Positions 8,933 to 17,386 of a stretch of DNA of 64,000 nucleotides are shown here, in pieces; the stretch's first letter is position 1; every line of letters begins with the position of its first letter. The position numbers were made by a program, and so were the translations under genes. This DNA is from DATJBF01 sp035515475 (GTDB lineage: Bacteria > Verrucomicrobiota > Verrucomicrobiia > Palsa-1439). The stretch spans positions 50,729 through 114,728 of the forward strand of contig DATJBF010000077.1 of NCBI GenBank assembly GCA_035515475.1, read 5' to 3'. Under the pieces are notes generated by a model that saw only the letters and a list, made by a program, of their open reading frames with translations, ran no database searches and had not been told where the DNA came from.

Positions 8933-11051
8933 GAGTCCACACCGACGAAATCTGCTCATTTGTTCGAGTCTGGCGGCGATTACGGCAGCTGTTTACTGGC
9001 CGGTCCTGCGCTTTGGATTCGTCAACTACGATGATCCCCTGTATTTCACTGAGAACCTTCATCTCCGATGGGGCCTGACGCTTCGAGGGCTGGGCTGGGC
9101 ATTTACCACGCCGCTGGACCAGTGGATGCCTGTGACTTGGTTGGCCCGGATACTCGAGTACCAGTTCTTCGGCTTGCACGCCGGCCCAGATCATTTGGTC
9201 AATTTGCTTTTTCATATCGCTAATATCATGCTGCTGTTTGCCGTGTTCAATCGGATGACAGGTGCGCCGTGGCGGAGTGCGATGGTGGCGGCCTTGTTTG
9301 CGCTGCATCCGCTGCATGTAGAGTCGGTGGCGTGGGTCACGGGTCTCAAGGACGTGCTGAGCATGTGGTTGGGGATGCTGACGATCTGGGCGTATGTCCG
9401 ATATGTTGAGCAGATCACGTTACACGGTTCGCGCGTGAAGGTCTTCTACGGTCTGACGCTCGTGTTCTTCGTCTTGGCGCTTATGAGCAAGCCGATGGTG
9501 GTGACTCTGCCGTTTGTGCTGTTGCTACTGGACTATTGGCCCTTGGGTCGGACACGATGGGCCGAGCCGGCCACCGGTGGGTGCGTGAAGGTTTCTCCAG
9601 TCGAGTTACTCAAGGAAAAAGTCCCGTTTCTTGTGCTGACTGCTGCGTCGTGTGCGGTAACTCTTTGGTCGCAGCGGAACGAAGGAGCGCTGGAGGGGGT
9701 GCCTCTCGGGCGCGTCGCGATTGCCTTGCTCTCTTATGTCGGCTACTTGGCCAAGGCGTTTTGGCCAACGAGGCTGGCTGTCTTCTATCCGTTGGCTCCG
9801 AACCTGTCGTTGGCGACGGCGATTGTTGCTGGCGCTGGTCTGGCGGGGGTGACGGCAGTTGTGATTCGGAGCGCCCGGCATGCGCCGTGGCTTGCGATGG
9901 GCTGGTTTTGGTATTTGGGAACACTGGTGCCGGTCATCGGGTTGGTGCAGGTGGGGATTGTGCAGGGAATCGCGGATCGCTACACGTATGTTCCTTTTGT
10001 TGGGCTGTTCGTGATGCTGTGCTGGAGTGTACCAGGCAGTGCGCTGGAGCGGGGGATTGCGAAGGCGGCGGTTTGTGTCATCGCAACGGCGGCGCTTGCG
10101 GTCTGCGCCCTACTGACCAGGGTCCAAGTTGGCTACTGGAGGGACGGGGAGACGTTGTTTCGCCACGCCCTTGATGTGACCCGGGACAATTGGGTGGCGC
10201 ACAACGATTTGGGGACCGCCTTGCTGGCTTTGGGCCGGGTGCCGGAGGCGATGGAACATTGGCAAGAAGCGCTGCGGATCAAGCCGGGTTCCCCCGAGAC
10301 GCATTACAATCTGGGAAACGCCCTATTAAAGGCGGGCAAGCTCGAAGAGGCGATCGGGCATTACGAACAGGCGTTGCGGGTCAAGCCCGACTACGCCGAG
10401 GCGCACTACAATCTGGGGGTTGCGTTGTCACAGCGGGGCCGTTTCCTGGAGGCAATCAACCATTACGAGCAAGCGCTGCGGCTCATGCCCGATCTCGCCG
10501 AAGCGCACTACAACTTGGGACTGGCCTTGGCGAAATTGGGTCGGGTGCCCGAAGCGATTGGTCATTTCGAGGAGGCGCTCCAGCTCAAGCCGGATTTGGC
10601 CGAGGCGCACTACAATTTGGGGCTGGCGCTGGCGAAATCGGGTCGGGTGCCGGAGGCGATCAAACATTGGGAACAAGCGTTGCGGCTCAAGCCTGACTAT
10701 GCCGAGGCCCACGGTAACTTGGGAGTTGCCCTGGCGCGGGCGGGTAGGGTGCGGGAGGCGATTGAGCATTACGAAGAAGCGTTACGAATCAAGCCCGACT
10801 ATGCGGAGGCGCAGTACAACCTGGGGATTGCGTTGGAGCGATTGGGTCGAGTCGGTGAGGCGATTACTCATTACGAACAGGCGGTGCGGCTCAACCCGGA
10901 TTACGCCAGAGCGCATTATAATTTGGGGACGGCCTTGGAGGAAGCGGGTCGGGTACAGGAGGCAATCGGACATTACCGGGAGGCGTTGCGGATTGATCCC
11001 CGTATGGTCGAGGCTCGCAATAGGCTGGCGCGACTGGGGGCTGCTCAGTAA
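8925..11051 (+). CDS. TMTC-like GT-C glycosyltransferase with 8 TPRs
   Basis: A 708-residue paralogue of the gene at 6778, sharing TTPLDQWMPVTWLARILEY and the VTGLKDVLS segment. The acidic pair is D36-D37 (FVNYDDPLYFTEN). The start at 8925 is chosen because upstream in-frame residues are arginine- and cysteine-rich and lack counterparts in the family. Eight TPRs fill about 10180-11000; two consecutive repeats (10500-10680) are nearly identical, which suggests recent internal duplication. A 149-nt spacer with a hairpin follows. Substrate unknown. Confidence 0.86.
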   Translation: MTKSPHRRNLLICSSLAAITAAVYWPVLRFGFVNYDDPLYFTENLHLRWGLTLRGLGWAFTTPLDQWMPVTWLARILEYQFFGLHAGPDHLVNLLFHIANIMLLFAVFNRMTGAPWRSAMVAALFALHPLHVESVAWVTGLKDVLSMWLGMLTIWAYVRYVEQITLHGSRVKVFYGLTLVFFVLALMSKPMVVTLPFVLLLLDYWPLGRTRWAEPATGGCVKVSPVELLKEKVPFLVLTAASCAVTLWSQRNEGALEGVPLGRVAIALLSYVGYLAKAFWPTRLAVFYPLAPNLSLATAIVAGAGLAGVTAVVIRSARHAPWLAMGWFWYLGTLVPVIGLVQVGIVQGIADRYTYVPFVGLFVMLCWSVPGSALERGIAKAAVCVIATAALAVCALLTRVQVGYWRDGETLFRHALDVTRDNWVAHNDLGTALLALGRVPEAMEHWQEALRIKPGSPETHYNLGNALLKAGKLEEAIGHYEQALRVKPDYAEAHYNLGVALSQRGRFLEAINHYEQALRLMPDLAEAHYNLGLALAKLGRVPEAIGHFEEALQLKPDLAEAHYNLGLALAKSGRVPEAIKHWEQALRLKPDYAEAHGNLGVALARAGRVREAIEHYEEALRIKPDYAEAQYNLGIALERLGRVGEAITHYEQAVRLNPDYARAHYNLGTALEEAGRVQEAIGHYREALRIDPRMVEARNRLARLGAAQ

Positions 11052-11143
11052 GTGATTGCTTGCCATGCGAAAGAGGCGGCTCGGAAGTCGTTCGCACCGC
11101 AGGACCAGCGGTGGCCACGGCGAGCTTGGACGAGTCCGGTTGG

Positions 11144-11161
11144 CCCCGAAAGTTTTCGGGG
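11144..11161 (+). terminator. Hairpin between two array genes
   Basis: A perfect 8-bp inverted repeat, CCCCGAAA-GT-TTTCGGGG, sits 40 nt before the next start. The run of T is inside the stem, not after it, so this is at best a weak or non-canonical terminator. It could instead be an mRNA-processing or regulatory hairpin. Confidence 0.4.
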
Positions 11162-11200
11162 TTGGCTGCGGCCGGCCGTTTTGAATAGACTGCCTGCCTG

Positions 11201-13129
11201 ATGAAAGCGCAGAGGTTCATCCCGCTCGTGGTGATTGCAGCGGGGCTGCTCGCTTATCAGGACAGCTTCACGGGGGAGTTCGTCCATGATGACTTGGGGT
11301 CGATCCTTGAAAACCCAACGATTCGTCATCTCTGGCCGATTTGGCAATCACTGTCGCCACCGCACCGGGGTGGGCTTACGGTGGAAGGCCGTCCGCTGAT
11401 CAATTTGTCTCTGGCTGTCAACTACGCCCTCGGTGGGTACAACGTGTGGGGATATCACGCGTTGAATCTGGCCGTTCATATCCTCGCAGGCTTGACCTTG
11501 CTGGGCATCGTGCGGCGGACGTTGCTTCAGCCGCCTTTGCGTGGCCGCTTTGGCGCGGCGGCCAATGAATTGGCTCTGGCCGTGGCGGTTCTCTGGACGG
11601 TTCATCCCCTCCAGACTGAGTCGGTGGCGTATGTGATTCAGCGGGCCGAATCGATCATGGGATTGTTCTACCTGCTCACGCTGTACTGTTTTATCCGCGG
11701 AACCGAGTCACCAACCGAGGGAGATGGGAAATGGTTCACGAGAAATGGTTCATGGGGCCGGTTGTGGTATGGCTTGTCAGTGACGGCCTGCGGGTTGGGG
11801 ATGGCCAGTAAAGAGGTGATGGTTTCCGCACCGTTGATGGTCGCGCTTTACGACCGGGCATTTCTTTCCCCGTCATTCCGCGAAGCATGGCGGCGCCGGT
11901 GGCCACTATACCTTGCCTTGGCCAGTACGTGGGTCCTGCTGGGTTTCGTGCTGGCTGCTGGGCAGGTCCCCACCACGTTGACGATTGCGCGGCGCCTTGG
12001 CTTTACCTGGTGGCAGTACTTGGCGACCCAGCCAGGGGTGATCCTCTATTACGTGCGGCTGACCGTATGGCCGTCACCGCTCTGTGTGTGTCATCCGTGG
12101 CCCATTGCGAAGACGTGGACGAGCGTTCTGCCGTCGATAATTGTGGTGGTGATTCTCGTGGCGGCGTCGGCTTGGGCATGGCGACGGCACCCGGTTTGGG
12201 GATTTGTGGGCGCGTGGTTTTTTATCATCCTTGCGCCAAGTTCGAGCTTCATCCCGCTTCGTGATCCGCTGTACGAACACCGGATGTATTTGTCGTTGGC
12301 CGTGGTCGTGAGTCTTGTGGTGGTGGGGTTGTATTGGCTGGCGGGCCGACGAAGCTTGGTTGTGTTCGTTGCGGCGGCGATCGGACTGGGCTTACTCACG
12401 TGGCGGCGCAATCCGGATTACCGGAGTGAAGTTGCCCTCTGGGCTGACGCGGTGGCCAAGTTTCCCAATGACCTTCTACTGCGCAACAACTTGGGGATCG
12501 CCCTGACAAGAGCGGGGAGGTTTCAGGAAGCCATCGGGCGGTACGAGGAAGCCATCCGGCTACAGCCCCAGTATGCTGACGCTCACTACAATCTCGGGAT
12601 TGCCCTGGAGCGATCGGGCCGGCTGGGAGAGGCGATCGCTCAGTATGAGCAGGCATTGCATCTCAGGCCCGATGACGCCGAGGGCCATTACAATCTGGGG
12701 GTGACCTTGCAGCGAATGGGCAGGGTGCAGGAAGCCCTCGGGCACTACGAGCGAGCGTTGCAGCTCAGACCGGGTTACGCTGAGGCGCACTACAATCTGG
12801 GGATTGCCCTGGCGCGCTCGGGTCGGGTGCCGGAGGCGGTCGGGCATTTCGAGGAAGCGGTACGGCTCAAGCCGGATCTGGCCGAGGCGCACTACAGTTT
12901 GGGACTGGCGTTGGCAAAACTGGGTCGGGTGCCGGAAGCGGAGGGGCAGTGGGAGGAAGCGTTGCGGATCAAACCTGACTATGCGGAGGCACATGTCAGC
13001 TTGGGGATTGCCTCGGAGCGAGCGGGCCGGATGGCGGAAGCGAAGGAGCACTATGAACAGGCGTTGCGGATCAATCCACGCATGGTCGAGGCCCAGAATA
13101 GGCTGGCGCGTTTGCAGGCGGTTCAGTAA
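11201..13129 (+). CDS. TMTC-like GT-C glycosyltransferase with 6 TPRs
   Basis: A 642-residue member of the subfamily found at 2241, 4618 and 23519, with the acidic pair D30-D31 (FVHDDLGSILENP), the HPLQTESVAYVIQRAESIMG segment and APSSSFIPLRDPLYEHRMY. Six TPRs run from about 12480 to 13080. The last two TPRs and the C-terminus closely match those of the gene at 4618. Membrane-domain residues diverge more than the TPR tail, consistent with conversion between tails. The stop TAA abuts the start of the next gene. Confidence 0.87.
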   Translation: MKAQRFIPLVVIAAGLLAYQDSFTGEFVHDDLGSILENPTIRHLWPIWQSLSPPHRGGLTVEGRPLINLSLAVNYALGGYNVWGYHALNLAVHILAGLTLLGIVRRTLLQPPLRGRFGAAANELALAVAVLWTVHPLQTESVAYVIQRAESIMGLFYLLTLYCFIRGTESPTEGDGKWFTRNGSWGRLWYGLSVTACGLGMASKEVMVSAPLMVALYDRAFLSPSFREAWRRRWPLYLALASTWVLLGFVLAAGQVPTTLTIARRLGFTWWQYLATQPGVILYYVRLTVWPSPLCVCHPWPIAKTWTSVLPSIIVVVILVAASAWAWRRHPVWGFVGAWFFIILAPSSSFIPLRDPLYEHRMYLSLAVVVSLVVVGLYWLAGRRSLVVFVAAAIGLGLLTWRRNPDYRSEVALWADAVAKFPNDLLLRNNLGIALTRAGRFQEAIGRYEEAIRLQPQYADAHYNLGIALERSGRLGEAIAQYEQALHLRPDDAEGHYNLGVTLQRMGRVQEALGHYERALQLRPGYAEAHYNLGIALARSGRVPEAVGHFEEAVRLKPDLAEAHYSLGLALAKLGRVPEAEGQWEEALRIKPDYAEAHVSLGIASERAGRMAEAKEHYEQALRINPRMVEAQNRLARLQAVQ

Positions 13130-13132
13130 GTG

Positions 13133-15232
13133 ATGGGTCTGAGGCCGAAGATGATCGAAGGTAGGGCAGATGGTAGCGGTGGAGAGGTGCCGGAAGGGAA
13201 CTCGCGGTGGGTGCAGTACGGCATCTTGGGTGCGGTGTGCGCGTTGGTCATCGGGCTTTATGCGGGTATGGCCCAGCCGGGCTATTTCGAATGCTTCGAC
13301 CAGGATCCGGCTGACGCGTATTACAATCTTTTGGTGCAAGGCTTTCGCGCCGGCCAACTGAGCCTGAAGAAGAATGTGCCGCCCGGGCTCGCGCAACTCG
13401 CTGACCCTTACGATCCGGTGGCCAATGTCCTTTATCGGTCCGAGTCGTACCAGATGCACGACCTGAGTTACTACAAGGGCCGGCTTTACCTCTACTTCGG
13501 GGTTACGCCTGCCCTGATCTTGTTCTGGCCGTACGTCGTCCTGACCGGTCACTACCTTTCTCACACACAAGCCGTTCCGATCTTCTGTGCGATCGGTTTT
13601 CTGGTCAGCGTGGGTTTACTGCGTGCCGTGTGGCGGCGCTACTTTGCGGAGGTGAGCGTCGGGGTGGTGGCGGCCGGCGCGCTCGCGCTAGGCCTGGCGG
13701 CCGGCGTACCGGTGCTGTTGGCGCGGTCCGACGTTTACGAAGTGGCTGTCAGTTGCGGGTACATGCTGATGATGCTGGTGTTGGGGGCGATCTGGTGTGC
13801 GCTGCACGATCCGGAGCGGAGGGGACGGTGGCTGACGATGGCGAGCGCGGCTTACGGGCTGGCGTTGGGGGCGCGGCCATCACTGTTGTTTGGCGCGGTG
13901 ATCCTGTTGGTGCCAGTGGTTCAAGCCTGGCGTGAGCGGCGTCGCATACTTTCGGGGTTGATGGCCGCGACGGGGCCGATCCTACTTATCGGGTTAGGGC
14001 TGATGTTTTACAACTACCTGCGGTTTGATGACCCGTTCGAATTCGGATTCCGCTACCAATTGGCAGCGGACCATCAGGGTGCGGGGCCATACTTCAGTCT
14101 GCGTTATCTCTGGTTCAATTTCCAAGTCTACTTTCTGGAGCCGGCGCGCTGGAGCGGGCAGTTTCCATTCGTGCGTGAAATCGCGCTGCCGCGCTTGCCG
14201 GTGGGGCACAACGCCAATCTGGAAGAGCCTTTCGGCATATTGACCAACATTCCGCTGGTGTGGCTGGCGCTGGCCGCGCCGCTGGCTTGCCGTGGCCGGG
14301 TGGCTGAGGTGCGCGGGACGTTATGCGGGTTCTTGGCGGCCGTGGCTCTGTTCTTTGGAATTTGCGTGTTGACCATTTGCCTCTACTTTGGTGCCTGCTT
14401 CCGTTTTGAGGTGGAGTTTCTGCCCGCGCTGGTGCTGCTGGCCGTGGTCGGCGTCCTCGGATTGGAGCGTCTGCTGGCTGATTGGCGGGCTTGGCGGTGT
14501 GCGGCGCGTTGGGGGTGGGGCCTGCTGCTGGCATTCTCGGTGGCGTTCAACGTCTTGGCGAACATCGTGTACTTTGCGGATGGGCGCTATTGGCTGGGGG
14601 TCAGGCTGGCGCAAGAGGGACGAGTGCCTGAAGCCATTCGAATGTACGAGGGAGTGCTACGAATCAGACCGAACTACGCCGAGGCGCACAACAACTTGGG
14701 AGCGGCTTTGGAGCAAGAGGGACGGGTGCAGGAGGCGATGGGGCATTACGAGCAGGCCTTACATCTCAAGCCCGATTACGCCGAAGCGCACAATAATCTG
14801 GCGGTTGCCCTGAGGAAGATGGGCAACGTGCCGGAGGCAATCGAGCATTGGGAACAAGCGCTCCGGATCAAGCCTGATTATGCCGAGGTGCACTACAACT
14901 TGGGACTCGTATTGGCGCGGTCGGGCCGCGTCTCGGAGGCGGTCGAGCACTGGCAACAGGCGGTGCGGCTCAAGCCCGACTATGCCGAGGCGCACTACAA
15001 TTTGGGACTGGCGCTCGCGAAGCTGGGCCGGGTGCAGGAGGCAATCGGGCAGTGGAAGCAGGCACTGCGGATCAACCCCGATTATGCCGAGGCGTACGTC
15101 AACCTCGGGGTTGCCTCGGAGCGAGCGGGCAAGATTCTGGAAGCGCGGGAGCAGTACGAACAGGCGTTGCGGATCAATCCCCACATGATTGAGGCCCAGG
15201 ACCGGCTGGCGCGACTGCGGGCGGTTCAGTAG
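13133..15232 (+). CDS. GT-C-type membrane protein of a different family, fused to 6 TPRs
   Basis: A protein of about 699 residues. Its N-terminal 480 residues are unlike the TMTC-like neighbours: one helix near residues 30-50, then a soluble loop (FECFDQDPADAYYNLLVQGF, YDPVANVLYRSESYQMHDLS, YYKGRLYLYFGVTPALILF), then many helices. The early FDQDPAD acidic cluster and LYFG segment suggest a GT-C enzyme, but I cannot name the family. The last 220 residues are six TPRs of the array type. The first 20 codons are homologous to non-coding DNA at 6625-6683, so translation may really begin at ATG 13151 or later; GTG 13130 is also possible. This looks like a TPR module captured by an unrelated membrane domain. 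Confidence 0.8.
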   Translation: MGLRPKMIEGRADGSGGEVPEGNSRWVQYGILGAVCALVIGLYAGMAQPGYFECFDQDPADAYYNLLVQGFRAGQLSLKKNVPPGLAQLADPYDPVANVLYRSESYQMHDLSYYKGRLYLYFGVTPALILFWPYVVLTGHYLSHTQAVPIFCAIGFLVSVGLLRAVWRRYFAEVSVGVVAAGALALGLAAGVPVLLARSDVYEVAVSCGYMLMMLVLGAIWCALHDPERRGRWLTMASAAYGLALGARPSLLFGAVILLVPVVQAWRERRRILSGLMAATGPILLIGLGLMFYNYLRFDDPFEFGFRYQLAADHQGAGPYFSLRYLWFNFQVYFLEPARWSGQFPFVREIALPRLPVGHNANLEEPFGILTNIPLVWLALAAPLACRGRVAEVRGTLCGFLAAVALFFGICVLTICLYFGACFRFEVEFLPALVLLAVVGVLGLERLLADWRAWRCAARWGWGLLLAFSVAFNVLANIVYFADGRYWLGVRLAQEGRVPEAIRMYEGVLRIRPNYAEAHNNLGAALEQEGRVQEAMGHYEQALHLKPDYAEAHNNLAVALRKMGNVPEAIEHWEQALRIKPDYAEVHYNLGLVLARSGRVSEAVEHWQQAVRLKPDYAEAHYNLGLALAKLGRVQEAIGQWKQALRINPDYAEAYVNLGVASERAGKILEAREQYEQALRINPHMIEAQDRLARLRAVQ

Positions 15233-15258
15233 GTGATGGGAAACCCGATGAAGGACGT

Positions 15259-17232
15259 ATGGAGTCGGTACGGTCAAGAGCGGCTCTGGTCGTGTTGCTG
15301 ACGATAGCGGCTTATCTGCCGGTACGAAATGCTGGGTTCGTCTATGATGACACTGGGAACATCATCGCCAATCAATCCTTGCGGTCGCTACAAGGTTTGA
15401 AGTGGATTTGGGCGGATCCGCGCGCTTCGCTTCAATACTACCCGCTGACCTACACCAGCTTTTGGGTCGAGTATCATCTCTGGGGTCTGCGCCCGGCCGG
15501 CTATCACGTCGTCAACGTACTGTTGCACGCGTCGAACGCGGTGCTGGTCGGATTGTTGCTATCGCGGTTGGGTGTGCCGGGAGCGTGGCTGGCGGCGCTG
15601 CTATTTGCGTTGCATCCGGTCCACGTGGAATCGGTCGCCTGGATCTCCGAACGTAAGAATGTTCTGTCCGGGTTCTTCTATTTGAGCTCGATGCTGACCT
15701 ACCTGGGCTTCGAGGCAGGCGCGAAGCGGCGTTGGGCGTTCTATGCATTGTCGTTGACGCTGTTCGTGTGCGCGATGCTGAGCAAGACCAGCGCGGTGTC
15801 GATGCCCTTTGCGGTGTTGTTGGTGGTGTGGTGGAAACGCGGACGGATCAAATGGCCGGATGTGGTTTCCCTGATCCCGTTTGTCCTGGTGGGAGCGGTT
15901 CTCGGGCTGCTGACCGCCTGGCTGGAAATCCACCAGTCCGGCGCGCACGGGCCGGAATGGGAGATGTCGTGGTTGGCGCGCTGTCTGGTAGCCGGTCGGG
16001 TGGTGTGGTTTTACGCCGGGAAACTCATCTGGCCGTACCCGTTGATGGCGATCTATCCGCGCTGGCAGATCGACACCGCCGTTTGGTGGCAGTATTTGTT
16101 TCCGAGCGCGGCGGGGGCCGTAGTGCTGGCATTGTGGAGGTGGCGCGGCCGGCTGGGAAAAGCCCGGCTGGTCGGGGTGGCATTTTTTGCGGGTTCGCTG
16201 GTGCCGGTGCCGGCGTTTATTAACATCGCTTTTATGCGGTATTCGTACGTGGCGGAGCATTGGCAGTATCTGTCGAGCATCGGGTTGATCGCGGTGGCGG
16301 CGGCGCTGGGGATGAGCGTGTGGCGGCGGATGGGGCCATGGCAGCGGCCTTGGGGAGCGGTGCTCGGCATGGTGGCGCTGGCGGTGCTGGGGGTGACCAC
16401 GTGGAGGCAGAGCCGTGTCTACGCGAATGAGGAAACGCTTTGGCGAGACAATGTGGAGAAAAACCCGGATGCTTGGGGAGCGCACAACAATCTTGGATTT
16501 GCCTTACAGGCGCAAGGGAGGATTGGCGACGCGATCGTCGAATATCAGCAAGCGTTGCGGCTGAAGCCCGATTATGCCGAGGCGCAGTACAATTTGGGCG
16601 TCGCCCTTGGGCAAGAAGGCAAGCTCGAAGATTCAATTGAGCACTATGAGCAGGCGCTGCGAATCCGTCCCAATCTTGCCAACGCTCGCAACAACCTCGG
16701 CGAAGCGTTGATGCGGGCGGGCAGGACGCAAGAGGCGATCGGGCAGTACGAGGAGGCGCTGCGAATCCGTCCCGACCACGCTGAGGCGCACTACAATCTG
16801 GGGATTGCCCTGGCGCGCTCGGGTCGGGTGTCGGAAGCGGTCGCGCATTGGGAAGAAGCCGTGCAGATTAGGCCCGACTATGCGGAAGCGCACAACAATT
16901 TGGCCATTGTTCTGGCCCGGGCGGGGAGGATGCCGGAAGCGATCGGCCACTGGGAACAGGCGTTGCGGATCAAGCCCGACTCCGCCGAGATTCACAACAA
17001 TCTGGGAAGTGCGCTGGCACGACTGGGCCGGCTGCCGGACGCGATCAGTCAGTGGGAACAGGCGCTGCGTCTCAATCCTGATGACGCGAAGGCGCATTAC
17101 AACCTCGGGATCGCCTTGGAGGAGACGGGGCGGGTGACGGAGGCGATCGAGCATTATGAGAGGGCGTTGCGGCTCGATCCCCGGATGACCGAGGCGCAGG
17201 ACAGGCTGGAGCGATTGCGAACCGTTCGGTAG
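15259..17232 (+). CDS. TMTC-like GT-C glycosyltransferase with 7 TPRs
   Basis: A 657-residue protein closest in its membrane domain to the partial gene at the left edge: FVYDDTGNIIANQSL with D30-D31, then YYPLTYTSFWVEYHLWGL and LHPVHVESVAWISERKNVLS. The N-terminus is short and basic, followed by helix 1, which supports the ATG at 15259. Seven TPRs lie between about 16460 and 17170. Its ending (DPRMTEAQDRLERLRTVR) differs slightly from the other tails. It is 26 nt from the preceding gene, and was probably co-transcribed with it. Confidence 0.87.
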   Translation: MESVRSRAALVVLLTIAAYLPVRNAGFVYDDTGNIIANQSLRSLQGLKWIWADPRASLQYYPLTYTSFWVEYHLWGLRPAGYHVVNVLLHASNAVLVGLLLSRLGVPGAWLAALLFALHPVHVESVAWISERKNVLSGFFYLSSMLTYLGFEAGAKRRWAFYALSLTLFVCAMLSKTSAVSMPFAVLLVVWWKRGRIKWPDVVSLIPFVLVGAVLGLLTAWLEIHQSGAHGPEWEMSWLARCLVAGRVVWFYAGKLIWPYPLMAIYPRWQIDTAVWWQYLFPSAAGAVVLALWRWRGRLGKARLVGVAFFAGSLVPVPAFINIAFMRYSYVAEHWQYLSSIGLIAVAAALGMSVWRRMGPWQRPWGAVLGMVALAVLGVTTWRQSRVYANEETLWRDNVEKNPDAWGAHNNLGFALQAQGRIGDAIVEYQQALRLKPDYAEAQYNLGVALGQEGKLEDSIEHYEQALRIRPNLANARNNLGEALMRAGRTQEAIGQYEEALRIRPDHAEAHYNLGIALARSGRVSEAVAHWEEAVQIRPDYAEAHNNLAIVLARAGRMPEAIGHWEQALRIKPDSAEIHNNLGSALARLGRLPDAISQWEQALRLNPDDAKAHYNLGIALEETGRVTEAIEHYERALRLDPRMTEAQDRLERLRTVR

Positions 17233-17386
17233 GAGATTGGGAATAGGATCGAAGACGTTGGGCCAGTGGGTGCCGGCCCCACTTATCATGTTGCTGGCCG
17301 CAGCGGTATGGGGCTCTTCTCTATGGCAACCGGGCAACAGGTTTTGGCTCGACCTGCTTGGATGCGCTCGCCCATCATGTCGCACG

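Noticed and set aside
17237..17386. N-terminal extension of the STT3-like gene from TTG 17237 or ATG 17288
   Set aside because: It adds a segment without counterpart in the family, before a normal first helix; kept only as an alternative start.
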